Origin: JBEKIK01 sp963845975
Lineage (GTDB): Bacteria > Planctomycetota > Planctomycetia > Pirellulales > Thermoguttaceae
DNA length: 64,000 bases
Assembly (NCBI GenBank): GCA_963845975.1
Contig: CAWJUD010000002.1
Coordinates: forward strand, 1,178,001 to 1,242,000
Direction of reading: 5' to 3'
Shown: piece by piece, positions 35,098-44,531 of the stretch
How positions within the stretch are numbered: position 1 is the first letter of the stretch
Layout of the letters: each line of letters begins with the position of its first letter
Notes under the pieces: model-generated
What the model saw: the letters and a program-made list of their open reading frames with translations, nothing else
The model's database searches: none
Told to the model about the DNA's origin: nothing
Translations under genes and position numbers: made by a program

Positions 35098-36597
35098 TTA
35101 TGGAAGTAATTGATCTACCATTTCCACCACCCGGTCCCGGGCATCGTCGTTCCAATCAAATTGATATTCCAAGCCCGGGCGGAGGAAGTAGAGGACCAAT
35201 TCGGCAGGCAGTTGTTGGAGGATTTTTTCGGCGGCCAGGGCGTAGACGAGCATTTGCATCTCGTATTTTGCCGCTTCTTGTTGCAGTGTTTGGGCCGTGA
35301 TGTTATTGGTTTTATAATCGAGAATGTGCCAAGCGCCGGCCGGATCGCGATAAAGGCAATCGATGAAACCCTGCAAATACCGCCCGCCGGTCTGGGGATT
35401 TTCCGGCGGCCAGGCCAGAAGAAATTCCAGTTCGCGACGGACTTCCTTAGCGGCGGCGATTTGCGCGGCCCGTGCCGAGGTCAGGAACCGGCCGATCATG
35501 TCGATGGGTAGATTAACGTCGGGACAGTCCCCGTCGGCAATGTGCGAAGGAGCGAGACGGCGGATAATCGCGGCAAAATCGCCGGGATTGGTAAAATCGA
35601 TTGCTTCCAGTACGGCATGAACCAATGTACCTACGCCCAACGGATCCAAGGCCGGCTCAAAATAATCTTCTTCCAGTGGCATGAATAAGGGAACAGTCCC
35701 ATGTTTGCTTACGCTGAAGGGGACGGTCCCATTTTCGCCGACCATGCCAGGCATGGCGCCCCGAAAATTGGGGCGGTCACCATGCAAGATGCCGCTGAGA
35801 CGCGAAAAGGAAAATTGCCGGCGTGCCGACTGATCGGGCGCGATGGGGGCCAGATATTTTGGCAACCGTCCCTGGCCTTTTTCGGCCTTTTTTTTGGCTT
35901 TTGCCAATATTTTTTCAAGCGGTTGCCGGCTAGTTGCATCGGGCGGCTCATTTTGAAGCGACGGCATTGAGGCCGTAACCTTGACTTGAACATTTAGTTG
36001 ATGCGCTTTTCCTGTGAAAAGGTCGAATCTTCGCGCCAACAGTTCCATCCAAGGGCCAATAGTTTTTTGGGGATTTTCGAGGCCGGAGGATAGAATCAGG
36101 TAATCTGCCGCCCGGGTAGCGGCCACGTATAAGAGGCGCGTAGTCTCGGCCTTTGTCTCTTCCTTTTCTTCCAGCGAGTATAGATCGTAACCCACGGACG
36201 CCTCGTCGTCTTTGAGCAGGGGACCCAATTCCGGCGAGAACGCCACAAAGGCCTTTGGCGATTGGGATGGACGAGCGACATCGGGCACAAAAACCAGGGG
36301 AAATTCCAAACCCTTCGCTTGGTGAATCGTCATCAATCGCACTACGTCCATGGTTTCCGACTGCGTGGCGGCCAGGGGCTCGTCCGGCTGATTTGCGACG
36401 AATTCCGAAAGCTGAGCGATGAAGTCGGACAATGCGAACATATCCGATTGATTGTCGAATCCCCTTGCCTGGTCGATGAGTTTGTAGAGGTTGGCCAGTT
36501 TCCTCTCGCCCATGAACTCGGCGAGCAGAACGGCGTCGTATTCCGTGCGATCGATTGCTTCGACGATAAGCCGTGCCACCGGCATGCGGTCTTTCAT
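35098..36597 (-). CDS. addA: AddA-like helicase-nuclease, C-terminal fragment
   Basis: Second part of the addA gene whose start is at 38765; true coding enters this frame near 36650 (QSRLEFAAHTLAALRAMKDRM). It contains the late UvrD motifs (VVRLMTIHQAKGLEFPLVFVPD; EETTRLLYVAATRAADYL-like) and a C-terminal PD-(D/E)XK nuclease, RYLQGFIDCLYRDPAGAWHILDYKTN. An interspersed repeat encodes NGTVPFSVSKHGTVPLF-type sequence near residue 285, between the helicase and nuclease parts. Confidence 0.85.
   Translation of the reverse strand: MKDRMPVARLIVEAIDRTEYDAVLLAEFMGERKLANLYKLIDQARGFDNQSDMFALSDFIAQLSEFVANQPDEPLAATQSETMDVVRLMTIHQAKGLEFPLVFVPDVARPSQSPKAFVAFSPELGPLLKDDEASVGYDLYSLEEKEETKAETTRLLYVAATRAADYLILSSGLENPQKTIGPWMELLARRFDLFTGKAHQLNVQVKVTASMPSLQNEPPDATSRQPLEKILAKAKKKAEKGQGRLPKYLAPIAPDQSARRQFSFSRLSGILHGDRPNFRGAMPGMVGENGTVPFSVSKHGTVPLFMPLEEDYFEPALDPLGVGTLVHAVLEAIDFTNPGDFAAIIRRLAPSHIADGDCPDVNLPIDMIGRFLTSARAAQIAAAKEVRRELEFLLAWPPENPQTGGRYLQGFIDCLYRDPAGAWHILDYKTNNITAQTLQQEAAKYEMQMLVYALAAEKILQQLPAELVLYFLRPGLEYQFDWNDDARDRVVEMVDQLLP
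35685..35780. repeat. In-frame GGGACxGTCCC repeat inside addA
   Basis: Holds GGGAACAGTCCC, GGGGACGGTCCCATTTTCGCC and a terminal GAAAATTGGGGCGGTC. The order and sequence match the intergenic copy at 6286-6378 read on the other strand. It adds roughly 30 residues to AddA while leaving the frame open. Confidence 0.6.
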
Positions 36598-38765
36598 GGC
36601 CCGCAGCGCAGCGAGCGTATGGGCCGCGAATTCCAGCCGCGACTGTTGCGCTCGCTGATTTGCGGGGGAAGTATTTTAGAGAACAGTCCTTCAAAAAGCC
36701 CGCCGGGCTGCCTTGCCAGCCAGAAAATCGTCTCGTCGAGCAGATTGAAAAACGGGCTGCGCAGCACGCCGAGCAGGCTCACCGGATCGCACGTGCTTTC
36801 CAGGGAGCGGAGCAGATTCAAGAGGTCGAACACCTCCTGCTGGGCGTAGAAGGCGTGTCCGCCCACGAGATAATAAGGAATATCGTAGCGCCGCAAGGCG
36901 GCCTCATAGTATTCGACATTTGTCAGGGCCCGGAAAAGCAAGGCGATATCGCCGAATTTTACAGGTCGCGTGAGGGATTTCCCGGCCTTGGCCGCCTGGT
37001 TATCGCAAACGATTTTTTCGCCCGAGTCGAACATTCCGCGGATGCGGCGGGCGATCCAATCGGCCTCGCGGCGGCGGCGGCGTTCGGCGGGCGTTTGATC
37101 GTCCGGGCCGTTTGCCTCGCCTGCGTTTAATAATTCCGCCTGAGCGATGGAGAGCCGATCCGAAGCATCTGCAAGTGCGGAATCGTCAGCCCTCACCCTA
37201 GCCCTCTCCCGACCGCTGGCGCGGTGCCCGGAGAGAGGAAAATTCTTGTCTTCCCCATGACCGTTTTCCAGGGCCCAGAGAAATTCCACGGCCGGAGTGG
37301 GACCGGCCTGCGGACGATTTGCATTTAGCGGTTCGTATTCGGAAAATTCATCGCTAAACAGGGCGTTGACGAAATCCAAAATTGCCGGTTGGCTGCGGAA
37401 ATTCAAGGAAAGCGGCATCCGTCCCCGGGCCGGAATTTCTCCGCGCAATCGGGCGAACACGCTGGGGTCGGCGCCGCGGAAGCGGTAGATCGACTGTTTG
37501 AAATCGCCCACGAAAAACAATTTGCCGCCGGAGATTTCATTGTTGCACAGGGCCTTGACCAACTCTACTTGGAGGGGATCGGTGTCTTGGAATTCATCGA
37601 CCAGAAGGAGGCGCAGGTTCGCCGCCCAGCGTTTGCGGAGTTGTTTGTGTTCCGGAGCGGTCAATAGTTTCCCGGCGAGGATTAGAAGGTCGTTGAAATC
37701 GAGCGCGGCAAGTGCTTCTTTTTCGTCCTGGTATGCCTGTCCCACTTCGTCGGCCAAGGCGAGCAATCGCAGGCCGGTCTCGGCTGCGGGCAGGGCTTTA
37801 TCCGAATTGAAATCTATTTTCCCTTTTATGCCGTCGATTAAGTTCCGCAAATTCTTGGCCGACTCGGCGTATTTTTCATGCAAGTCCTCGCTTGCCCAGT
37901 CCTTTTTCGAACCCGCGCCCTGAATCTTTGCGGCTTCGCGGATTTTAGCCAATGTCGCCGGCAGGTCGGTGCTTTCACCCAAGCGCGGCAGGGTTTCGAG
38001 CAAAAAGGCCATGCGTGCTTTCATCTCAGGATTAGCGGATGGATTCTGCCCGGCGATTTCCAGCACCATTTTCGCCTCGACCGAGACGACGATTTGCCGC
38101 AGCATGAGCGGCAGGGCCTTGTTGCGATAAAATTCACGCCATTTTGAAACGAGCGACTGGGTGTCGACCGTCCGCCAATGGTTCCAATCGATTTCCTGGC
38201 GCCGCCGAAGAAGCGTTGCAATCATCCCGGACAATCGGCGCAGGCCGAATTGGACAATCAAGCTCATGACCGCCTCTTCCTGATCGGCCAATTTATTGCG
38301 TAATTGATCGTTTATCAGTGCAGTCAGAAGCATATCGGCTGGTACCTGATCGAGGACGCGGAAGCGGGGGTCCAGTCCGGCTTCCACTGCATGGCTGCGC
38401 AACAGCGAAGCGCAAAAAGAATGGATCGTGCTGATTCGCGCGGTATCCAACTCGCGGAGCAAATTCAACCAATACTCGATTTCTTCCTGGGGACATTCGG
38501 TCAGCCGATTACGGCACTTTTCGCGGATGCGGTCGCGCATTTCCCGGGCGGCGCGCTCGGTAAAAGTAATCGCAACCAATTGTCCCAAACGCGCCGAATC
38601 AGGTCTGCCGGGTTCCAAATGCGAGAGGAATCGCTCGGTAAGCACGAACGTTTTCCCGCAGCCGGCGCCGGCCGACAGCGCCACCGAAACATCGCGGGCG
38701 GCAATTGCCCGGCGCTGCTGGTCGGTCAACGGCGTGCTATCGGATTTTATAGCGTCGGCGACCAT
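36594..38765 (-). CDS. addA: AddA-like UvrD/Rep helicase, N-terminal fragment
   Basis: First part of an addA gene spanning 35098-38765. AddA is the helicase-nuclease subunit of the AddAB double-strand-break resection complex. Motifs: Q motif LTDQQRRAIAARD, Walker A ALSAGAGCGKTFVLTERFL, motif Ia TFTERAAREMRDRI, Walker B LLLVDEFQDTDPLQ and motif III GDFKQSIYRFRGADP. The start at 38765 has a GGAGAAGAC site and overlaps the end of addB by 19 bases, a typical coupled arrangement. The frame breaks near 36650. One hairpin repeat is inserted in frame at 37189-37239. Confidence 0.88.
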   Translation of the reverse strand: MVADAIKSDSTPLTDQQRRAIAARDVSVALSAGAGCGKTFVLTERFLSHLEPGRPDSARLGQLVAITFTERAAREMRDRIREKCRNRLTECPQEEIEYWLNLLRELDTARISTIHSFCASLLRSHAVEAGLDPRFRVLDQVPADMLLTALINDQLRNKLADQEEAVMSLIVQFGLRRLSGMIATLLRRRQEIDWNHWRTVDTQSLVSKWREFYRNKALPLMLRQIVVSVEAKMVLEIAGQNPSANPEMKARMAFLLETLPRLGESTDLPATLAKIREAAKIQGAGSKKDWASEDLHEKYAESAKNLRNLIDGIKGKIDFNSDKALPAAETGLRLLALADEVGQAYQDEKEALAALDFNDLLILAGKLLTAPEHKQLRKRWAANLRLLLVDEFQDTDPLQVELVKALCNNEISGGKLFFVGDFKQSIYRFRGADPSVFARLRGEIPARGRMPLSLNFRSQPAILDFVNALFSDEFSEYEPLNANRPQAGPTPAVEFLWALENGHGEDKNFPLSGHRASGRERARVRADDSALADASDRLSIAQAELLNAGEANGPDDQTPAERRRRREADWIARRIRGMFDSGEKIVCDNQAAKAGKSLTRPVKFGDIALLFRALTNVEYYEAALRRYDIPYYLVGGHAFYAQQEVFDLLNLLRSLESTCDPVSLLGVLRSPFFNLLDETIFWLARQPGGLFEGLFSKILPPQISERNSRGWNSRPIRSLRCGP
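37189..37239. repeat. In-frame CTCTCCCGACC hairpin inside addA
   Basis: CCCTCACCCTAGCCCTCTCC, then CGACCGCTGGCGCGGTGCCCG and GAGAGAGG: nearly identical to the hairpin at 19196-19243. It is translated as FPLSGHRASGRERARVR in the linker between helicase motifs. Confidence 0.75.
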
Positions 38766-41700
38766 GTCTTCTCCAATGAGCGTATCTGACGTATCCGGCA
38801 AACCGTGTGGAAGGGGCAGTAACGGGTGCAATCCTGGAGGGGATTGAATACCAGAAAAACACCACGGCGGATATTTTGAACCAGCAGGGGTATTATTTTT
38901 TCCAAATCCATGCGGGTGTTTTCCCACTGCTGGGTCTTTTCAATATCGCCGCCGGCAAGTTTGTACATGACGAGCGATTGCCTGGACCTGAAACCATCTT
39001 TGGCGACATTCCAGTAACCGGCCTGCCAAGGTCTGGGGTCGCGATCGTTGAGGAGCAGTTCCATGGCGGCTATGGCATATAACGGCAGTTGCAGGGCCGT
39101 GCCGCGTTTCACTTCGTCGGAATTGAATTTCAAGGGTTTGCCGGTTTTATAGTCAATGATGTTAAAGATGTTTATGCCGGCGGCCACGCCGGTATCGATG
39201 CGGTCGATTCGGCCGGAAACGCGAATCGTATCTTTGCCGGTGTTGAATTCCAGAGGCTGCTCGATAGCAGCGGCGGCGGGATCTCGATGTTTTGATTCGC
39301 CGAATGAGGTTTCAAAAAATTCCGGAACAAGAGGCCGATCGTACGAGGACCACAACTTGTCGTAAGATTCGCACTGCTTGCGGTACTCGGCCAGCCATTT
39401 GGCGATCAGGCGGCGATTTATCTCGCCAAGGGCCTTGTGCACCGGATTGGACGAAGGCCTGGGGAGCGAATCGTCCAAGGCTTTTTCCAACAGCCGGTCG
39501 AATTCTTGGGGGGCGAGTTGCAGCGGCGAAGCCGGGCATCTCAGGGACTGGTTCACCTGGCGATGAAACAAGGCCAGCACGTCGTGCACGATCTGGCCGC
39601 GCTCGAGGGCGTCCAATTCCAGGGTTATATCTTCCGGCGGCTCGAGTTTTAACACGTTTTCCAGGAGAAAGCGGAACGGGCAAGCGGCGTATTGCTCGAG
39701 TTCGGAGGCGGTGAAGCGGCGCTGGGACGAAAATTCCGCGGCAAGGGATTTTTGGGCCGCCTTGCCGGGCAGAATGCCTTCGGCCGGGCCGAAATGGTCG
39801 CGCTGCTGGCGGAGAACGATCGTTTCCAAACCGGCCGCAAGATTGGAGATTTGGCTTTGCATCAATCCCGCGAAAAGCGATATGTCGCCGGATGGAGCAA
39901 GTGCGTCGGCCACGGCCATGACGCGAAATTGGGCGGCCGAGAGCGGTTCGTCGCCGCCGGGAATGGGGCGAATGTCGATTACCGGCGAGCGGAGAATATC
40001 CGTGCCGCCGCAGGCCTGAATCACTTCAAGGGCAAACGGGCTGGGCGAAAGCGGCTGGGCGGCGTCGTCCAAGGCGGGATAACTCAAATACAAACGCCTG
40101 GTGGCACGGGTCAAGGCCTCGTAAAACAACAACATCTCTTCGCGCGCGCGTTCGGTCCGGGCGACAAGGGGCAAGCCTTTTTCGATAAGTTCCAGATACT
40201 CGGCTTCGCTGTAAAGCCGATCTTCGCGATCGGGCGCCGGAAAGGTCTTTTCCGACAAACCCGCCAAAAAAAGAAACGGCACTTGCAGGGATCGGACGCT
40301 GGCGGCGCCGAGCACGCGGACCCGGCCCGACTCGTCATCCGCCGCCGGCATGCGTTCGCTTCTCAATATATCCCCAAGGGCTTGAAAGGCCTGTTTGCGG
40401 TCCAGTGCATCGGCCCGGCGATTGCGCCAAACGGCAAGCGTATCGGCGGCCAAGAGCGCGGCTTTCAGTCGATTCCAGGCGATTATGTCGCATTGATTCA
40501 AGAAATGACGGTCAGATTCAATGCTTGTGGATTGTAAGCCCAGGGGTTGCAACCCCTGGGCTTGGAGTGGCGAGACATTTTCAACCAATCGGTTATTTGC
40601 ACTGGCCGCCGGTAACAAGCCGGTTTGCCGGGCGAGTTTTTCCCATGCCTTGGCCCATTGAGACAATGTGGCATTCAGAGGCAACTCGTCGAATGCGGCA
40701 GCCAGACGGTAGAGAATACTCAAACAGGCATTATCGGGGATTTCGGCGGCGAGTTGATCGAGCAAGGTCGTTCGTCCATGAGGGATTTGCAGATTGCGGA
40801 TGGTTTTTTCCAATATTGCGGCCGATTTGCCGGCCTGCCACTCAGGCCAATCGGGCTGGAAATAGTTATTTGCCAAAACGGCCGGCAGCCTGCGGAAGGG
40901 CCAATCCTCAAGATCCAATTGGAGCAGAGACTTCAGCGCCCGCATTACAGGGATGCGATCCAGGGTTTGTCCTATTTCCCAAGTTGCGGGAATGCCAAGC
41001 CGATGGAAGACCTCGGCGGCCAATCCTGCGGGATCTTGCGGGGAGCGGAATACAACGGCGATATCGCCCGGCCGCGCGACTGCCTCGGCTAAAAGCCGTT
41101 TAATTCTTGCTCCCACAAGTTCCATTTCGCCCAGGGGTTTTGCGGCGGGCAGGATTTCGATTCCTTCGGTGTTGGGTGCGGGCTGGACGCGGCGAGGATT
41201 GAAAAACAGGTTTTTTTCCAGATGATTCATAGCCGGCCAGGAGGGATTTTCGGGCCGTGAAAGCTCCTTGATCGACACATTACCATGCCGCCGCTCCAAT
41301 TCTCTCAATGTTTTTAGGGGCTTGCTGAAAAGATCGCCGCGGCGGGGTTCGGACTCCAAGGGCAGAGAGATGAGAATTTCATCGACCCAGCCGGCAAGCA
41401 GATCGAGAATTTCGTGCTGCGTGCGGGTGAAGTCGGTAAAACCGTCGGCAACCGCCAAACGCAGATTTTCGAACGGCCTGCGCTCACCTTGTTGCAGCCG
41501 GTCGCGGGCCGACCAGAATCTGCCTTCGGCGTCGTAAAGTTGATTCTCGCGCAAGGTATGTTGATAAGTTTCGTAAAGCTCCAGTAATTCCAGGTCCTTG
41601 GCGGTGGATCCCCGGACCTGGCATGCACGGCGAAAATCCTCGGGCCAGATTTCCAAACGTTTCAATTCGCCGATCAGTTCGCAGACGAGATCGATCAATC

Positions 41701-41944
41701 CGCCGGTCGAGGCGATAGGACTAAAGTGCCGCAAACGGCCTTGGGCAAGTTGCTCGTCGATCAAACCGCGCACGAGTTGCCGCTTCATGGAGCGGGTCAA
41801 GGGCCGGATGGGCTGCGGCGAAAAATCGAGAATGGCTTGGGCGAACTTGTCGAAGGTCAAGACTCCCGGTTCCCAGCAGGCTTGCAGCACATTGCCCGGG
41901 ATGCGATTGCGCACATCCGCCGCTGCTCGCCAGGTGGGCGCCAA
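38747..41944 (-). CDS. addB: AddB-like nuclease, main fragment
   Basis: Main part of addB (full gene 38747-42057, frame break near 41960). AddB is the inactive-helicase, active-nuclease partner of AddA. In this 1065-residue fragment the early text LAPTWRAAADVRNRI continues the N-terminal P-loop domain. Near the C-terminus there is a PD-(D/E)XK nuclease (RVSGRIDRIDTGVAAGINIFNIIDYKTG) and an iron-sulfur set: one cysteine in YAACPFRFLLENVLKL and three in DCTRYCPFHTVC. A perfect palindrome is inserted in frame at 40536-40563. It ends overlapping the addA start. Confidence 0.88.
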   Translation of the reverse strand: MAPTWRAAADVRNRIPGNVLQACWEPGVLTFDKFAQAILDFSPQPIRPLTRSMKRQLVRGLIDEQLAQGRLRHFSPIASTGGLIDLVCELIGELKRLEIWPEDFRRACQVRGSTAKDLELLELYETYQHTLRENQLYDAEGRFWSARDRLQQGERRPFENLRLAVADGFTDFTRTQHEILDLLAGWVDEILISLPLESEPRRGDLFSKPLKTLRELERRHGNVSIKELSRPENPSWPAMNHLEKNLFFNPRRVQPAPNTEGIEILPAAKPLGEMELVGARIKRLLAEAVARPGDIAVVFRSPQDPAGLAAEVFHRLGIPATWEIGQTLDRIPVMRALKSLLQLDLEDWPFRRLPAVLANNYFQPDWPEWQAGKSAAILEKTIRNLQIPHGRTTLLDQLAAEIPDNACLSILYRLAAAFDELPLNATLSQWAKAWEKLARQTGLLPAASANNRLVENVSPLQAQGLQPLGLQSTSIESDRHFLNQCDIIAWNRLKAALLAADTLAVWRNRRADALDRKQAFQALGDILRSERMPAADDESGRVRVLGAASVRSLQVPFLFLAGLSEKTFPAPDREDRLYSEAEYLELIEKGLPLVARTERAREEMLLFYEALTRATRRLYLSYPALDDAAQPLSPSPFALEVIQACGGTDILRSPVIDIRPIPGGDEPLSAAQFRVMAVADALAPSGDISLFAGLMQSQISNLAAGLETIVLRQQRDHFGPAEGILPGKAAQKSLAAEFSSQRRFTASELEQYAACPFRFLLENVLKLEPPEDITLELDALERGQIVHDVLALFHRQVNQSLRCPASPLQLAPQEFDRLLEKALDDSLPRPSSNPVHKALGEINRRLIAKWLAEYRKQCESYDKLWSSYDRPLVPEFFETSFGESKHRDPAAAAIEQPLEFNTGKDTIRVSGRIDRIDTGVAAGINIFNIIDYKTGKPLKFNSDEVKRGTALQLPLYAIAAMELLLNDRDPRPWQAGYWNVAKDGFRSRQSLVMYKLAGGDIEKTQQWENTRMDLEKIIPLLVQNIRRGVFLVFNPLQDCTRYCPFHTVCRIRQIRSLEKTWSPTL
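40536..40563. repeat. 28-base perfect palindrome in frame inside addB
   Basis: AAGCCCAGGGGTTG is followed immediately by its exact reverse complement CAACCCCTGGGCTT. It is read as QAQGLQPLGLQ in the AddB protein. A palindrome of this length can extrude a strong hairpin. Confidence 0.9.
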
Positions 41945-42057
41945 CCATAACGCAATTCCCGGTTTGTTGTGCGCAACGCCTCCCGGTAACGCGAGAGCAA
42001 ATAATGTGTTTTTCCGCTTTGCGCAGGTCCAGTAACCACTACGAGTGGAGCAACCAT
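41857..42057 (-). CDS. addB: AddB-like protein, N-terminal fragment
   Basis: Start of addB. MVAPLVVVTGPAQSGKTHYLLSRYREALRTTN contains the Walker A motif GPAQSGKT that AddB retains. At about 41958-41962 the frame breaks in an AAACCGGGAATT context; adding one C gives NPGIALWLAPTWRA, which joins the main fragment exactly. Sequence after residue 32 in this frame is therefore not real. Confidence 0.85.
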   Translation of the reverse strand: MVAPLVVVTGPAQSGKTHYLLSRYREALRTTNRELRYGWRPPGEQRRMCAIASRAMCCKPAGNRES

Positions 42058-42701
42058 GTGGCGAGTAATTTATACAAGGGATTGGCAGTCGGATAGGGCT
42101 TTAAAAAAACGAACAGGAATCGAAGAAAGACGCGAAAACATAATACACAATATGGCTTATTTTAATGGACCATAATATGTATAATATTTGCTGTTATCGG
42201 CGTTAAATTCGTAATTTTTTTGACAATTGCACTAGAGATCTATGAACTTTGGGATAAAGTAACTATTTTAAGAAAGTTAGACGACAATGTAAGTCTCTTG
42301 GCAGTTATAATTTAGAAATTTGTGTAAATAGGGGTGATAATTGTGCAATATGAATTAACGTTGTGTATCATTGCTGGACATAGTCGTGATGGTTATTAAA
42401 AGACGAGAATTGCTGGTCGTTTGATTGGAACATGGGGATTGGCAGGGGGTTGCAATAATTCACATATAAAAAAATAATGAAAAAACCTTTGACAAAATGG
42501 TGGGCGATAACATAGAATCAGTAGCACCGGGAAAGAGTACGAAAACTCTATATTTGGCTAACATGGACGAGAAGTGGCTGCGATATAATACCGCAGAGTT
42601 GTCTCATTTCCATTTTATTGTATTGTGTTTGCGTGTCTGCGGCGGCGGTCGCCGTGGATATTTACCGTTTTTATCCTTTTATTCATTATGGAGGTGGCCT
42701 T
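42058..42701. other. AT-rich intergenic region
   Basis: About 640 bases between divergent addB and a DUF1559 gene. It is markedly AT-rich, with no tRNA or credible gene. The TATGGAGGTGGCC just before 42702 is the ribosome site of the next gene. Confidence 0.45.
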
Positions 42702-43898
42702 ATGACAAGTTATTTGAGGAAGAGGGGTTTCACCCTCGTGGAATTGCTGGTGGTGATTGCCATCATCGGCATTTTGATCGCCTTGCTATTGCCGGCGATC
42801 CAGGCGGCACGCGAAGCGGCGCGCTGCGCGGCCTGTATCAACAATTTGAAGCAGATTGGTTTGGCGTATCACAATTATCACGACACCAACAAAAAATTTC
42901 CCATGTCCGGAAAGCTCACTTACGCTAGCACTAGCAGTCCTGCGCTAGTGGGCGGCCCGAGCCAATTTGTATTATTACTCCCCATGATGGAGTATGGTTC
43001 ACTGTACGACAATGTGAATACCACTTATGTGCTTAAAGCCGGAAATATAAACACGGTGGCGGGTTTCATGTTCTCCCTTACCACCGATCTAAATTTCCAA
43101 CCCTTGATGAACTTGCGTGACACGCTAATTCCAGAGTTGACATGCCCAAGCAATCCTAATGCCCTATACCTGAACCAAACAGCTACTTCTGCAGGAAGTA
43201 GAATCGCCTTAACCAACTATAAGGCCATGGGTGCGACGAACATGGTGAGTTTGGCATATTGCTTAAAAAATAGTGCTTTTGTTACGCCTCCTTACCCTAG
43301 TACCACTACCATACCTTTAAATAGATCCCAACATCCTGATGGTGCTTGCTTCCCCGGCGTCTCGAACCGGGTAGCCGATTTCACGGATGGCACCGCTCAC
43401 ACTATTTTGTGCACCGAAACCATGGATTATGCGGGTTCTGGGGCGAACCTTGTGTCTGCAAGCAGCGCTTGGTTTGCCGGTCAGTGCTGCACTCTTGTAG
43501 GCGTACCCAGCAACAACAGCGGCACCCAGATTCTTTACGTGGGAGCGAACCAGGCACAGCCAAATACGATGGTGTTCCCTTACATTTCCCCGAGCGGTTT
43601 TAATGGTAAATATGACGCAGACGGCAGCCTACAAAGTTTGCGCACTTATTTGGCATACGATTTCGCGGTTACAGACACCGGACTTTATCCTGACCCCACG
43701 ACCACGAAAGTTACAGGAGTGTGTACAATTACAACTGCGGCCCCGGGCACCTTCGGCCCTTCGGCGGGACATCCGTCCGTTGTGAACCATCTGTTTGCAG
43801 ACGGCGCTGTGCGCTCGATTAGAAAAGACGTCGACTTCGCCATGTACTTCTTTGCCATAACGAGGAATAACGCCGATCCGGCGCCCTCATTTGATTAA
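42702..43898 (+). CDS. DUF1559 pseudopilin-like protein
   Basis: A 398-residue protein with a type IV prepilin-like head, RKRGFTLVELLVVIAIIGILIALLLPAIQAAREAARCAACINNLKQ in outline (cleavage after the glycine of RG, with the conserved Glu at +5). A DUF1559 body ends in the H-x9-DG signature, HPSVVNHLFADG, near residue 365. Planctomycetes carry large families of these; they are thought to be secreted or assembled by a type II secretion-like system, and their function is unknown. A GGAGG site fixes the start at 42702. A terminator follows. Confidence 0.93.
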   Translation: MTSYLRKRGFTLVELLVVIAIIGILIALLLPAIQAAREAARCAACINNLKQIGLAYHNYHDTNKKFPMSGKLTYASTSSPALVGGPSQFVLLLPMMEYGSLYDNVNTTYVLKAGNINTVAGFMFSLTTDLNFQPLMNLRDTLIPELTCPSNPNALYLNQTATSAGSRIALTNYKAMGATNMVSLAYCLKNSAFVTPPYPSTTTIPLNRSQHPDGACFPGVSNRVADFTDGTAHTILCTETMDYAGSGANLVSASSAWFAGQCCTLVGVPSNNSGTQILYVGANQAQPNTMVFPYISPSGFNGKYDADGSLQSLRTYLAYDFAVTDTGLYPDPTTTKVTGVCTITTAAPGTFGPSAGHPSVVNHLFADGAVRSIRKDVDFAMYFFAITRNNADPAPSFD

Positions 43899-43913
43899 AG
43901 GAGCGTAAACTTA

Positions 43914-43943
43914 GTTGGGGCGGCAGTTTAACTGCCGACCCAA
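43914..43943. repeat. GGCGGCAGTT palindromic repeat
   Basis: TTGGGGCGGCAGTTT followed by AACTGCCGACCCAAC, a near-perfect inverted repeat just after the DUF1559 stop. Same family as 44267-44297 and the in-gene copy at 47997-48033. Confidence 0.7.
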
Positions 43944-43966
43944 CGCGGGTTTAAAACGCAATTTTG

Positions 43967-44004
43967 AACTGCTGTCCTCTATTATTAGGGGGCAGCAGTT
44001 TTTT
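43967..44004 (+). terminator. Terminator after the DUF1559 gene
   Basis: AACTGCTGTCC (43967-43977) pairs with the GGGGGCAGCAGTT segment ending at 44000, followed by TTTTTTC. It lies between the DUF1559 gene and tRNA-Leu. Confidence 0.7.
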
Positions 44005-44052
44005 CTTCCCCCCTTGCTTTTTTGCGGCAACTATTTTAGAAATCAAGGTAAA

Positions 44053-44137
44053 GCCGAAGTGGCGGAATTGGCAGACGCGCTAGGTTCAGGACCTAGTTCC
44101 CGTCAAGGGAGTGCAGGTTCAAGTCCTGTCTTCGGCA
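44053..44137 (+). tRNA. tRNA-Leu (anticodon CAG)
   Basis: An 85-base class II tRNA. The acceptor arms GCCGAAG (44053-44059) and CTTCGGC pair perfectly, with discriminator A at 44137. The anticodon stem CTAGG/CCTAG encloses TTCAGGA, giving anticodon CAG at 44087-44089 (codon CUG). A variable arm GTTCCCGTCAAGGGAGT and a T arm with GGTTCAAGTCC are present. CCA is not encoded, so the cca gene product is required for this tRNA. Confidence 0.97.
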
Positions 44138-44266
44138 CTTGCCGGGTGGCCCGCAAGGTGACGGCCAACGTTTTCGGTTTTTGTTACATCCGGCGATTTT
44201 TGGCTTCAAAAGCTCATTCTATGTTGGATTGGGAGAAATATCTCCACTCCTTCAATGTTGGGAACA

Positions 44267-44297
44267 TTGGGGTGGCGGTTCAACTGCCGCCCCAATA
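44267..44297. repeat. GGCGGTTCAACTGCC palindromic repeat
   Basis: ATTGGGGTGGCGGTTC joined to AACTGCCGCCCCAAT. An intergenic copy of the GGCAGTT family. Confidence 0.7.
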
Positions 44298-44390
44298 GAC
44301 AAAATGGGGAAGGCGTCCTTTGGTAATCGTGATTTTGTTGGTTTTCGTGGGAATCACGGGAGCCAGTCCCCATTTTTTAGGGGGATAAGC

Positions 44391-44518
44391 TTTAGAGCCT
44401 CTAACAAAATGACGTGTGCCACTGCTAGCTTGCTAGCAGTGACGTAAAAACCTCGGAAAATTGGCATCCTTTTAAAGGTTTATAACCGTTCTGTTTCATT
44501 TTGTTAGATGCTCTTAAA
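44391..44518. repeat. MITE-like element C
   Basis: The ends are TTTAGAGCCTCTAACAAAAT then G (44391-44411) and CATTTTGTTAGATGCTCTTA then AA (44497-44518): about 19 of 21 positions pair. An inner palindrome ACTGCTAGCTTGCTAGCAGT is present. It shares its left end and TGCCACTGCT core with element B at 9931-10067. Confidence 0.75.
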
Positions 44519-44531
44519 TCGAATGCGGATT

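Noticed and set aside
36594..36660. addA as two natural genes (separate helicase and nuclease)
   Set aside because: The reading passes smoothly from one frame to the other in mid-domain, so a single-base break is more likely than a true gene split.
44101..44298. Open frame overlapping tRNA-Leu
   Set aside because: It runs through the tRNA and a palindromic repeat, with no ribosome site and no protein-like composition.
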